This document shows, piece after piece, positions 34,736 through 44,928 of a DNA stretch of 64,000 nucleotides (positions within the stretch are counted from its first letter, which is position 1; every line of letters starts with the position of its first letter). The notes below the pieces were generated by a model, which saw only the letters and a list, made by a program, of their open reading frames with translations, did not search any database and was not told where the DNA came from. This stretch comes from Bubalus kerabau (taxonomy: Eukaryota > Chordata > Mammalia > Artiodactyla > Bovidae), in contig NC_073637.1 of assembly GCF_029407905.1 (NCBI RefSeq), positions 49,042,501-49,106,500 of the forward strand. Reading direction: 5' to 3'. Made by a program: the position numbers and the translations under genes.

Positions 34736-35891
34736 ATTCAGTGGAGAAGGAAAAGTCATTTCAAAAATGGTACTAGAATGAATAGAAAGCTATATTGGGA
34801 AAAAATGAACTATAATTCTTGCTGCATGTCATATACAAAAATAAATTAGAAATAGCCCTAAATATTAAAGCTAAATCCAGAAAGCTCTTAGAGGAAAAAA
34901 TAGAAGAATATATTAATGATTTAGGCATATGTAAAGGCATTGTATTCAGTACCAGAAAGAAATAACCATAAGAAAAATATCAATAAATTAAAATGCATCA
35001 AAATTAAAATACTTATCAAAAGATATTATTAATAATATGAATAGGTAAATGACAGGCTTGGAGAAATTAATGAGAAAATATCTCTTTGATAATATAAGGC
35101 AATATCAAAAAACAAACAACCCAATTAAAAAATTGGCAGAAGATGTGAGTAGACATTTTTCCAAAGAAGACATACAGATGGCCAACAGGCACATGAAAAA
35201 AATTCTCAACATAGCTAATCATCAGAGAAATGAAAATTAAACCACAATGAAATATTGTCTGACATCTATCAGAATGACTAGCATTAAAAAGAATACAAAT
35301 AACAAATTTGGGAAGGATGCAGAGAAAAGGCAACTCTCATGTACTGTTAGTGGGAATGTAAAGTAGTGCAAGCCACTATGGAAAACAGTATGGAGATTTC
35401 TCAAAAAACTTAAAATAGAAGTACTGTATGACTCAGAAATTTCACTCCTTGGTATACATCTGGAAAAAATGAAACATGAAAACACTAATTCAAAAAGATA
35501 CATGCACCCCAGTATGTATAAGTGTTTGCATATATATGTTTGGAATACTACTCAACCGTGCAAAATAATGAGACTTTGCTATTTGCAACCACATAGATGG
35601 AAGGTATTATGCTAAATGAAATAAGTCATACTGTATGATATCACTTATAAAATCTAAAAAAATAAACTAGTGAATATAACAAAAAAGAAACAGACTCACA
35701 GATACGGAGAGTACACTAATAGTTACCAGTGGGGGGACCTGCTAGGGGTAGGAGATTAAGACACAGAAACATTATGTATAAAATAAATAAGCTACAAGGA
35801 TATATTGTATAGCACAGGGAATACAGCCATTATTTTATAATAACTAAAAATGGAGTATAACCTTTAAAGAAGTGAATCACTGTATGCCTGT

Positions 35892-36103
35892 GGGGCTTCC
35901 ATGGTAATTCAGGCCAAAAAGAATCTGCCTGCAATGTGGGAAACCCAAGTTCTATCCCTAGGTTGGGAAGATCCCCTGGAGAAGGGAATGACAACCCACT
36001 CCAGTATTCTTGTCTGGAGAAGCCCATGGACAGAGAAGCCTGGCAGGCTACAGTCCATGGGGTCTCAAAGAGTTGGACACAACTGAGCAACTAACAACAC
36101 AAC
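35892..36103 (+). mobile_element. Bov-tA SINE
   Basis: Sense Bov-tA inside the L1 3' UTR ('gggcttccatggtaattcagg' to 'actgagcaactaacaac'). The L1 3' terminus follows at once. No clear target duplication. Confidence 0.95.
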
Positions 36104-36164
36104 ACATATACCTATAACTTACATAACATTGTACATTAACTATACCACCATAAAATATATGCAT

Positions 36165-36950
36165 ATTTGTTTGACAAAAGGCTGAAATTCAAGATGTACA
36201 TAGAGTTCACAAAACATAATAATAAGATAAACAAGTAACCCAAGGTAAAATGTTTGAAAAGACATTTCATGAAGGAAGATATATGAATGACCTATAATTA
36301 TCTGAAAATCTGTTCAACATCATTCACCACATTATGCAAATTAAAACTGTAAAAAAAAAATAACCACTGAACACCTACTAGAATGGCTAAAATTAAGGGC
36401 TGTAAACACCAAATCTTGGTGAGGATGTGGAACAAATGAAAGTCTTTTACCTTGTTGGTAGGATTCCCATAATTTACCATCACTTTGGAAAATGGCCTGA
36501 CAATTTCATATGAAGCTAATCATGTACAAATTCTATGACTCAGCAACTCCACTTCCAGATAGATATTTACCCAACAGACGTAAAAGTATGTTAACAAAAA
36601 GAACGTGTATAATAATGTTCACAATAGCTTTATTCATATTTGCCCCAAACTGTCTCAACTGTTCACCTATATGAGAATGGATAAACAAATTGTAGAACAT
36701 TTATATAATATGTACCATATCTCTCTGTCTAAAAAGAAATGAATTATTGGTACATGAGAAAACAGGGATATATGTAATAAATTTATACTGAGTGAAATAA
36801 GCCTTACATTCTATAAAATAGACCACATAATGTCTATATACTGCATGATGTCATATTTATTAAAACTGAAAAAGTCTATGGTAGAGTTGATATGCATACT
36901 ATTCAAATGGTGGAATGTTCATAATTAAAAAAGATCAACCTATCTGCTCT
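36165..36950 (+). mobile_element. Older L1 3' part
   Basis: A second, more diverged sense L1 downstream of the first: 'ctgttcaacatcattcacc', 'atgcaaattaaaactg', 'ttggtgaggatgtgg', 'ttcacaatagctttattcat', 'ataagccttacattctataaa'. No open frame remains. Confidence 0.82.
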
Positions 36951-37215
36951 TTTACTTGATATGCTAGAAGGAGTATTGATATCCTTACATGGACCTTTGT
37001 CTAAGTGGAAACATTTCTGATTCTGTATGTGGATGGGCTCAAGAGGTGGTTTGGAACTGCACAAACCCTTGCATTAGGACACAACCCAGACTTCATGGCT
37101 CCTCACCAACATTTGAGAGCAAATGTTACCAACTGTTCATCCACTGTAGAACTTGAGCCTATATTGGAGTGTGATTTTGAATAGCATATTTGGATTGGCT
37201 TCTTAGGATGTGGGA
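36951..37215. other. Single-copy sequence
   Basis: Nothing recognised. Confidence 0.5.
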
Positions 37216-37404
37216 TGGTGTTCAGCCGCCAAGTCCGGCTCTTTGTGACCTCGTGGACAGCAGCATGCCAGGCTTCCCTGTCCATCACCATTTCCCAGAC
37301 TTTGCTCAAACTCATGTCCATTGAGTTGGTGATGCCATCCAACCATCTCATCCTCTGTCACCCCCTTCTCCTCCTGCCCTCAATCTTTCCCATCATCAAG
37401 GTGA
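37216..37404 (-). mobile_element. BovB 3' end fragment
   Basis: Antisense BovB of about 190 bp ('ttcagccgccaagtccggc' to 'ctttcccatcatcaagg'). The extreme 3' terminal repeats are missing at the left. Confidence 0.93.
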
Positions 37405-37611
37405 GTTTGCCACAGAATGTGTCACATATTTGAATATTTCAAGTTGGTAAATGGAATATATCAGTTTTGTTCACTTAGATGTGTTTATTTGTTGAAAATT
37501 ACGATTTTAATTTTAAGTATACTTGGTTTATCAATAATATACCTATGTCCTTAGTAAATGTTTTTCTTCCTCTGGGTCTGTTTCTTAGCATAGTCATAGA
37601 TTGTGTAAAAA
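37405..37611. other. Single-copy AT-rich sequence
   Basis: Nothing recognised. Confidence 0.5.
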
Positions 37612-37812
37612 TATTCTGATATAAATAAAATAGATAACCATCAAGAACCTATTATATAGCACAGGGAACTCTGCTCAATGTTATGTGGCAGCCTCAATGA
37701 TAGGGGTGTTTGGCGGAGAATGGATGCATGTATATGCATGGCTGAGTCCCTTCACTGTTCACCTGAAACTATCAAAACATTGTTAATTGGCTATGCCCCC
37801 CCCAAAACAATT
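37612..37812 (+). mobile_element. L1 3' terminus (ruminant type)
   Basis: Sense L1 3' UTR: 'ctattatatagcacagggaactctgctc', 'gtggcagcctcaatgatagg', 'gagtcccttcactgttcacctg', 'cattgttaattggctatgcc'. A C-run and A-rich end mark the terminus. Confidence 0.92.
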
Positions 37813-37841
37813 AGTTTACTTAACTCTTATCTGTTTTAATA

Positions 37842-37922
37842 TTGGGTTGACCAAAATGTTCTTTTGAGATTTTCCACAGGATGGCACAGAAAAAACCCAA
37901 ATGAACTTTTTGGCCAACCCAA
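37842..37922. mobile_element. Mariner-type MITE, 81 bp, complete
   Basis: Near-perfect terminal inverted repeats: TTGGGTTGACCAAAATGTTC at the left against TTGGGTTGGCCAAAAAGTTC in the right end read in reverse, two mismatches in 20. TA dinucleotides flank it (37840-37841, 37923-37924), as expected for Tc1/mariner insertion. The whole unit is palindromic and would fold into a hairpin. No transposase. Confidence 0.93.
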
Positions 37923-37935
37923 TATTTACTTACAT

Positions 37936-37957
37936 AGGTTTGTTTGTTTGTTTGTTT
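37936..37957. repeat. (GTTT)n microsatellite
   Basis: Five GTTT units. Confidence 0.95.
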
Positions 37958-37974
37958 CCAATAAACTCCTCTGT

Positions 37975-38125
37975 GAACCAAGGCCTAAATGACCTTTGCC
38001 AAATATTTATAGTCCTATGAGCTGGGACATTTTCTGGATTGTGTATTACTATTTCCTTAGTGCCTAGAACAATTCATGGCATATAGTTAATTATCAATAA
38101 AAGCTTGTTGAATAAGTTAATAATA
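37975..38125 (+). mobile_element. L2 LINE 3' end
   Basis: 'ttagtgcctagaacaattcatggcatatag' and 'caataaaagcttgttgaataag' follow the L2 3' UTR order. Confidence 0.65.
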
Positions 38126-38515
38126 AAAGATCTATTTTAAAATATTAAGTAGATGTTGTCAATGTTCCATACCTGTTTCTTCTAGAGAAGGGTGTTTTTA
38201 AAAAAAAAAAAAAAACTGTGTAGCATTTTTAGATTACAAGTTTGGTAAAGGCCTCTGGCTATCATAGGTATATTAGCATTACTGAAAGGCCAAAGGTTAG
38301 TTCATGAATAATGTTCTTCAACTCTGGGCCGTAGATGGCATTTATTACATAAAAAATACTGTGCAGTAGAACAAATATTATCAGTTAATAGTCTGGAAAA
38401 AGGCATGCTCTATAAATGTCTTTTATAATAGTCAGATATGTAAAGAACAACACTTGAATTAACCAGGAGTCTGTTTTCTGTAGATCTCAAACTGAAAAAG
38501 GTAATGAAGTTGGTG
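38126..38515. other. Single-copy sequence
   Basis: A-run at 38200-38215. Nothing else recognised. Confidence 0.5.
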
Positions 38516-38625
38516 GGCTTCCCCAGTGACGCAGCGGCAAAGAATCCACCTGCAATGCAGGAGGTGGATTCGATCCCTGATAGGGAAGATCCCCTGGAGA
38601 AGAAAATGGCAACCCACTCTAGTAT
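38516..38625 (+). mobile_element. Bov-tA SINE, 3'-truncated
   Basis: Head ('gggcttccccagtgacgcagcgg') plus the first part of the body, ending after 'cccactctagtatt'. The remaining half of the BovA body is missing. 3' truncation is unusual for retrotransposition and implies a later deletion. Confidence 0.93.
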
Positions 38626-39010
38626 TATTTGTGTGCGTGCTCAGTCTGTATATCTATATTTTTATAGGAATATTTTGTTTCATCTAGACTAAAAACACAA
38701 GGGTGGGGAAACAAGTAACCATGATGGTGACTATGATTCACAGTGAAGCAGAAGGTGGAGAATTACTCTGTAAAACCCAGAGCCTGGAGACATTTAGTAT
38801 AAGGACAGACACCTGTAGGTAAAGATGGCCTCACTGAGCATCAGGGCACAGTATAATGATTACAATTAATAATGAAGACCTCAAGTTATCTAGGAATGAG
38901 TGAGATTGTGGTCAAATCTGCAGGTGGGTTTCCTTTTCTTTCTGGGATTCCAGCTATACTATGTTTCCCAGCCTTCTTATGCCCGTAGTGTTAATGATGG
39001 ACAAGGCATA
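38626..39010. other. Single-copy sequence
   Basis: Nothing recognised. Confidence 0.5.
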
Positions 39011-39012
39011 GT

Positions 39013-39505
39013 GTTAGATGCTCGGTCGTGCCCAGCTCTTTGCAGCCCCGTGGACTGCAGCCTGCCAGCCTCCTCTGTCCATGGAATTCTCCAGGCAAGA
39101 ATACTGGAGTAGGTAGCCATTCCCTTCTCCCAAGGATCTTCCTGACCCAGGGATTGAACTCTGATCTCCTGCATTTCAGGCAGATTCTTTCCTGCCTGAG
39201 CCTCTGCTGCTGCTGCTGCTAAGTCGCTTCAGTCGTGTCTGACTCTGTGCGACCCCAGAGACGGCAGCTCACCAGGCTCCCCCGTCCCTGGGATTCTCCA
39301 GGCAAGAACACTGGAGTGGGTTGCCATTTCCTTCTCCAATGCGTAAAAGTGAAAAGTGAAAGTGAAGTCGCTCAGTCGTGTCCGACTTTAGCAACCCCAT
39401 GGACTGCAGCCTACCAGGCTCCTCCGTCCATGGGATTTTCTAGGCAAAAGTACTGGAGGAGTGGGGTGCCATTGCCTTCTCCGGCCTGAGCCTCTAGGGA
39501 AGCCC
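39013..39505 (-). mobile_element. Bov-tA SINE split by a Bov-A2
   Basis: Reverse Bov-tA body at 39013-39193; the last part of its head ('gcctgagcctctagggaagccc') resumes at 39484. The Bov-A2 between them duplicated 12 bp of the head. Confidence 0.95.
39206..39483 (-). mobile_element. Bov-A2 dimeric SINE with 12-bp duplication
   Basis: Two BovA monomers, (GCT)n terminus at the left, linker 'gaaaagtgaaagtgaagtcg'. Close to consensus, hence young. GCCTGAGCCTCT lies at 39194-39205 and 39484-39495. Confidence 0.98.
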
Positions 39506-40079
39506 ATAACACTGAGTTGTTTCTAGTCAATAAGATGTTAACAGGAGGAATATGTATATCCTATAGTTCTGATCCATAAAATCTTTTACAAGACCCTCCA
39601 ATGGTCTTCCCAATCTAATCTGTATATTTGGATGCTTAGTATGATTTAGAAAACTGCATTTTGAAGATAGCAGAGATTCTGTCAGCTTGAATTTTGAATG
39701 ACTGTGATCATCAAACTTCCATTGCTTATTATCTAGAACTCCTGTTTTGGTCTTTACTTGAGTGAAAGACAAACTTAGGTTTTGTGAAGCCGCTGAATGT
39801 GCTGTCAAGTTGACTAGTCACTAGCTACATATGTCTTAGAATATTTCAGATTTAGCTAGTGGAGCCAAGGAGGTGAATTTTAAATTTTATTAGATTTAAA
39901 TTTAAATAGCCATATGTGGTTTATGACTACCATATTAGCACAGATCTAGTAGGGCTTGGATACATTTATTTTTTTCATTTGAAGAAGATTTGGACTAAGT
40001 AATGGCAGTTTTTGCCAATAAAACCAGATCCTGTATCTTACATGTGGCATAGAGTATTCTCGGCTGTGTGTTCTCTGTG
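39506..40079. other. Single-copy sequence
   Basis: Nothing recognised. The minus frame 39527-39808 (93 codons) has no domain. Confidence 0.5.
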
Positions 40080-40505
40080 GACTTCCCCAGCATCCCTTTA
40101 ACCATACTTCATCTCACACACGGTGCCACATTCACTCCCAAATTATGAATGCTGTTTGTCTAGCCCATATCCTTCCCCTCTACTGCCTGACATGCTTTGC
40201 TCCTTCATGGCCACTGGCAAATAGCCTCTCATCTTTCAAAATTTAGAGGTCATGTCACCCCTCCTATGAACATTTTTTTTGATGCATTCCAGGAAGAATT
40301 GCTCATTTTCTGCATTGTGTCACACTGAAACCTTCTAGATTTCTATTATGTCACCTTCAACACTCATTGCATTTGTTTGTTACTGCATTTCTCTCTCTTC
40401 ATATTAGACAGGAAGCTTTGGAGAATGGACTGTGTCTATTTAATATTTGTTTTTGTAGCACTTAGGACATCAGTTTCGATGTAGATCGTCAATAAGACAC
40501 ATGAA
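40080..40505 (+). mobile_element. L2 LINE 3' region
   Basis: Longest L2 match in the window: 'tgcattccaggaagaattgctc', 'gtcaccttcaacactcattgc', 'gacaggaagctttggagaatggactgtgtct' and 'gcacttaggacatcag...caataa'. Noncoding. Confidence 0.7.
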
Positions 40506-40742
40506 TAGGAAATTTTGGAAATAGAATTCTATGATAATTCTCTACTGTTCTCCCTCTTTGATTTGCATTATCCCCCAAGATGTTAAGAACTGACTAAGGT
40601 TGGACCAGTGTTTTCTGCCCTTTATTTATATTAAAAAGGATCTACTTCTGAGACTTTACCCTTAGTGAGCACACAATCAATGGTTATGGTTCACAGAATG
40701 AAACTAAAATTGCACATTGCATTTCTTTCTGTGTTAATTTCA
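40506..40742. other. Single-copy sequence
   Basis: Nothing recognised. Confidence 0.5.
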
Positions 40743-40963
40743 GACTCTGTGTGTGTGCTGAGTCGCTTCAGTCATATCTGATTCTTTGCAACCCCTATGG
40801 ACTGTAGCTTGCCAGGTTCCTCTCTCCATGGAATTCTCCAGGCAAGAATACTGGAGTGGGTTGCCATTTCCTAGTCCAGGGGATTTTCTTGACTCTGGGA
40901 TCAAACCTGGGTCTCCTGCAAAGGAGGCAGATTCTTTACCATCTGAGCCACCAGGGAAGTCCT
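40743..40963 (-). mobile_element. Bov-tA SINE
   Basis: Full-length reverse Bov-tA from 'tgtgtgtgctgagtcgcttc' to 'gagccaccagggaagtcct'. Confidence 0.96.
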
Positions 40964-40984
40964 AATGTTTTTTGAGGAGCCTCA

Positions 40985-41329
40985 ATTCTGGTTTCCATAG
41001 CTGCTGCACCAATTTACATTGCTACCACAGTGTACAAGGATTCCCTTTTCTCCACATCTTCACCAACACTGTTGTATCTAGTCTTTCTGATGGCAGCAAT
41101 TCTAATAGGATGGAGGTGATATCTCAATGCAGTTTTGATTTGCATTTCTCAGCTGATTAGTGATGTTCAGCACCTTTGCATCTACCTATTGGCCATTTGT
41201 ATGTTTTCTTTGGAAAAGTGTCTATTTGGTTCTTCTGCCCATTGTAAAACCAGATTGCTTTTCTTTGTCTGTTGTGTTTTTGTTATTGAGTTACATAAGT
41301 TCCTTATATGTTTTGGATATTAATCCCTT
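40985..41329 (-). mobile_element. L1 ORF2 C-terminal segment (left of BovB)
   Basis: Antisense L1 ORF2 end: 'caatttacattgctaccac', 'ttctccacatcttcaccaac', 'gatttgcatttctcagctgat', up to 'ttttggatattaatccctt', where a BovB begins. Part of one L1 with 42432-43005. Confidence 0.9.
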
Positions 41330-42388
41330 CAGTTCAGTTTAGTCGCTCAGTCATGTCCGACTCTTTGGGACCCCATGGACTGCAGCACACCAGGCCTCCC
41401 TGTCCATCACCAACTCCTGGAGCTTGCTCAAACTCATGTCCATCCAGTCCGTGATGCCATCCAACCATCTCATTCTCTGTTGTCCCCTTCTCCTTCTGCC
41501 TTCAATCTTTCCCAGCATTAGGTCTTTTCCAATGAGTCAGTTCTTTGCATCAGGTGGCCAAAGTATTGGAGTTTCAGCTTCAGCATCAGTCCTTCTAATG
41601 AATATTCAGAACTTGTTTCCTTTAGAATTGACTGGTTGGATCTCCTTGCAGTCCAAGGGACTCTAAAGAGTCTTCTCTAACACCACAGTTCAAAAGCATC
41701 AGTTCTTTGGTACTCAGCTTTCTTTAGGAGAAGGAAATATAAACCCATTCCAGTATTCTTGCCTGGAGAATCCCATGGACAGAGCAGCCTGGCGGGTTAC
41801 AATTCATGGGGTTGCAAAGAGTTGGACATGACTGAAGTGACTTAGCTAGCAGCTTTCTTTATAGTCCAACTCTCACATCCATACATGACTACTGGGAAAA
41901 CCATAGCTTTGACTTGAAGGACCTTTGTTGGCAGAGTAATGTCTCTGCTTTTTAATATGCTGTCTAGGCTGGTCATAGCTTTCCCTCTAAGGAGCAAGTG
42001 TCTTTTAATTTCATGTCTGCATTCACCATCCATAGTGATTTTGGAATCCAAGAAAGTAACATCTGTTACTGTTTCTACTTTTTCCCCATTGATTTGCTAT
42101 AAAGTGATGGGACCAGATACCATGATCTTAAGTTTATTGGATGTTGAGTTTTAATTCAGCTCTTTCACTCTCCTCTTTCACCCTCATTAAGAGGCTCTTT
42201 AGTTCTTCTCTTCTTTCTGCCATTAGAGTGGTATCACTGACATATCTGAGGTTGTTGATAGTTCTCCTGGCAATCTTGATTCCAGTTTGTGATTCATCCA
42301 GCTCCGCATTTTGCATGATATACTCTGTACAGAAGTTAAGCAGGGTGACAATATACAGGCTTGTCATACTCCTTTCCCAATTTTGAAC
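41330..42388 (-). mobile_element. BovB LINE 3' third
   Basis: Antisense BovB with 3' repeats at the left ('ttcagttcagtttagtcgc') and the RT region at the right. Frames 41842-42051 and 42134-42412 encode BovB C-terminal pieces. The YADD box reads YVSD (frame LRYVSDTTLM), so catalysis is lost. A BovA unit interrupts it, and its 5' end is joined to a tRNA-like head. Confidence 0.95.
41727..41849 (+). mobile_element. Single BovA unit with 12-bp duplication
   Basis: Sense BovA monomer ('ggagaaggaaatataaaccc' to 'gaagtgacttagctag'), equivalent to the second half of Bov-A2 with its terminal GCA-type repeat almost absent. CAGCTTTCTTTA flanks at 41715-41726 and 41850-41861, inside BovB. Confidence 0.95.
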
Positions 42389-42431
42389 ATTGGCAGGCAG
42401 CTTCTTGACCACTGAGCTCCCTGGGAAGCCC
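42388..42431 (-). mobile_element. Bov-tA tRNA-like head fused to BovB
   Basis: On the minus strand this reads 'ggggcttcccagggagctcagtgg...gcctgccaat', the first 44 nt of the Bov-tA tRNA-Glu-like head. It passes without a gap into BovB coding sequence. No BovA body lies between, so it is not a normal SINE. Confidence 0.8.
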
Positions 42432-42737
42432 CTCCATTTTTTATAGAGACTATTTTTTCCCCAATGAGTATTCTCAGCGTCCTTGTCAAATATTAATTGA
42501 CCATACGTACATGGATTTATTTCTGGGTTTCAGTTCTGTTCCTTTGGCCCTAGTGTCTATTTTTATGCTGGTACCATGTTATTTTACTATAGTTAGTAAT
42601 ATAGTTTGAAATCAGCAATGTGATGCCTCTGGCTTTCTTCTTTCTCAAGATTTTTTTGGCTATTTGGAATCTTTTTGTGGTTCCATATACATTTTAAGAT
42701 TGTCTTTCCTATTTCTGTGAAAAATACCATTGGGTTA
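42432..42737 (-). mobile_element. L1 ORF2 segment (right of BovB)
   Basis: Antisense ORF2: 'ccccaatgagtattctcagcg', 'aattgaccatacgtacatgg', 'gctggtaccatgttatttta', ending 'gtgaaaaataccattggg'. Relative to a continuous L1, about 0.3 kb is missing between 41329 and here. Confidence 0.88.
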
Positions 42738-42739
42738 AC

Positions 42740-43005
42740 TGAAAAGGAAATACAAAAAACAATCTCATTCACAATAAAATAAAAATGAAAATTTTGACAT
42801 GAATTTACCCAAGGAGGTGAAAGATCTGTACATTGAAAACCTCAAGACTATGTTGAAAGAAATTGAAGAAGGCACAAATAAATGGAAAGATACATCCATG
42901 CTCATGAATTGGAAGAATGAATATTGCTAAAATATCTATACTACCCAAAGCTGTCTATAGATTCAATGTTATCCCTATCAAAATTCCAATGATAGTTTTT
43001 AGAGT
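42740..43005 (+). mobile_element. L1 ORF2 segment in inverted orientation
   Basis: Sense ORF2 text encoding ...KDLYIENLKTMLKEIEEGTNKW..., ending 'atcaaaattccaatgatag'. Its far end abuts, in ORF2 order, the start of the antisense segment at 42737 (shared 'ccaatg...ttttt'). This is the arrangement expected for an L1 5' inversion. Confidence 0.88.
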
Positions 43006-43579
43006 AGACGTTACTCCCTGTGCATGGTCGTTACTCCTACAGCATGGTTTTCCATGGTTTCAGCTAGAAGGCTGAGATGTTCACAAAGATCTCTTTGCCT
43101 TGATTGGACCTGAAATCCAAATTTTTCTCAGCACTCTACAGCCTCAGAAATCTCTGCAGAGCTCCCCAATCTCCCAGTGAATTTTCCCCGCTAAACTTTT
43201 TGGAATCTTACCTTGTAGCAATTCTAGAATTAATGAAGAATTCTAGGGGGAATTTGTCAGGTTTTGATGCTTCTTACCTTTACATCCTTCCTATATAATA
43301 ACCTGTCTTCAAACTCTAGACTATTGGAAGGTCCAAAGTTTACTCTGTTTATACAACCCAGCAAGAATACCACTCTTCACGGGCTTTATTTCTCTGTGCC
43401 ATAGTTTAGGAAGTCTTATCAGGGAGAAAACCAGGATAAATTTGGTATACTCACCTTTATGCTTCCCTTCTTTCAATGACCAGAGCCCTGTGTTAATTGT
43501 TAAACTCTGTCTGTGAATAGTTATTTAATATACTTTGTCCAGTTGCTTATCATGGGAGGTAGATTTAATACCAGATACT
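43006..43579. other. Single-copy sequence
   Basis: A short direct repeat 'gtcgttactcc/gacgttactccc' sits at 43006-43040. Nothing else recognised. Confidence 0.5.
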
Positions 43580-43587
43580 CTGCCAAA

Positions 43588-43828
43588 GGGCTTCCCTGGT
43601 GGATTAGATGGTAAAAAAAATTTGCCTGCAGTGCAGGAGACCTGCCCAGGTTCAATCCTGGGTGAGGAAGATCCCCTGGAGAAGGGAATGGCTACCCACT
43701 CCAGTATTCTTGCCTGGAGAATTCCATGGACAGAGGAGCCTGGCAGGCTACAGTCCATGGGGTTGCAAAGAGTCAGACTCAACTGAGCAAATCACACACA
43801 TACACACACACACACACACATATACACA
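43588..43828 (+). mobile_element. Bov-tA SINE with a (CA)n tail
   Basis: Sense Bov-tA whose 3' end 'caaatcacacacatacac' has expanded into a CA/TA microsatellite (43793-43828). CTGCCAAA lies just before (43580-43587) and just after the microsatellite (43829-43836), so the repeat belongs to the insertion. Confidence 0.95.
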
Positions 43829-43836
43829 CTGCCAAA

Positions 43837-44029
43837 ACCAAAATACCCTACCAATATCTCTTATTTCCATGGTCATTCCTTGTCTATGCCAAAGTCTCTT
43901 ATTTTCTTCCTTGCTTCTTAACATTTTCCTCATTCTTCAAGAGCAAAAGCATTCTACCCACTTTTTCTATGAATAGGTGACCTTAGACAAGTTTCTTACT
44001 TTATTCATCTAAAAGAATCATGTAATAGG
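43837..44029. other. Single-copy sequence
   Basis: Nothing recognised. Confidence 0.5.
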
Positions 44030-44217
44030 CAGTGTTTCTCACATTGTGTTCCATGTAAATACAACCTACATCAGCATTATCAAGGGGAGATGGTTTAAAT
44101 CCCTGAGATCTTTCAAGATTTTCTGAAACAGAATCTTGGCTTAGTGAATCCTGAGGATTTGCCTTTTTACCAAGCTTTATGGATGGTCTTTATATAGACT
44201 AAAGTTTGAGAACACTG
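44030..44217. mobile_element. MER5-type hAT (Charlie) MITE, complete
   Basis: Bounded by inverted ends 'cagtgtttctcac' and 'tttgagaacactg' (reverse 'cagtgttctcaaa'). The 188-bp length matches the about 189 bp of MER5A. The flanking octamers GTAATAGG and TGATAAGG resemble a decayed 8-bp hAT target duplication. Non-autonomous and ancient. Confidence 0.78.
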
Positions 44218-44590
44218 TGATAAGGCCATTGTGAAGTTTAAATAACTTGTATTTTATGAAGTATCTGAAATATAAGTACACAATAAATGCTAGTTTCCAT
44301 CTATCTTCCAGCCCATACATTTTAGAAAGATGTTTTAAATAGTTGTGCCAATATACGAAATATTGAAGCTATTCAGATAGTAGAGCTATATACATTCAAA
44401 TGATTGCTATTATTAACTTAAATATTCCATTATCCAGCTTTTTTTGTTATCTATTGTACTATGCAATAAAAGAAAGTTCACCTTTAAATCTGATATAGAA
44501 TATAGAGCTGAAAAGTTAGTAGTCAGAATCCATCAAAATATTTCAACCTTGTGATATATACTGAAGAGTTACTATTTCTTCCCATCCCTG
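44218..44590. other. Single-copy AT-rich sequence
   Basis: Nothing recognised. Confidence 0.5.
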
Positions 44591-44599
44591 GAAAATTTG

Positions 44600-44919
44600 G
44601 GGCTTCCCTGGTAGCTCAGCTGGGAAAGAATCTGCCTGCAATGCAGGAGACCCCAGTTCAATTCCTGGGTTGGGAAGATCCCCTGGAGAAGGGATAGGCT
44701 ACCCACTCCAGTTTCCTTGGGCTTTCACTGTGGCTCAGCTGGTAAGGAATCTGCATGCAATATGGAAGACCTGGGTTTGATCCCTGGGTTGGGAAGATCC
44801 CCTGGAGAAGGGAAACGCTACCCACTCCAGTATTCTGGCCTGGAGAATTCCATGGACTATGTAGTCCATGTTGTTGCAGAGTCGGACACAACTGAGCAAC
44901 TTTCACTTTCACTTTTTTT
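44600..44919 (+). mobile_element. Head-to-tail Bov-tA dimer
   Basis: A first unit with head and only the start of the body (44600-44718, ending 'gggataggctacccactcc' and 'tttccttg') is fused to a complete second Bov-tA (44719-44919) that ends in (TTTCAC)n. A single pair of flanks, GAAAATTTG (44591-44599) and GAAAATCTG (44920-44928), surrounds the whole dimer. Confidence 0.93.
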
Positions 44920-44928
44920 GAAAATCTG

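Larger units (their letters stand above)
34430..36160 (+). mobile_element. L1 ORF2 3' third and 3' UTR
   Basis: Sense L1 from the post-RT part of ORF2 ('cttaaagctacagtaatcagagactg') to the 3' end ('cattgtacattaactatacc'). The frame at 35049-35240 still reads a typical ORF2 stretch (QKTNNPIKKLAEDVSRHFSKEDIQMANRHMKK). Stops close all frames. It is interrupted by an L1M fragment at 34613 and a Bov-tA at 35892. Confidence 0.9.
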
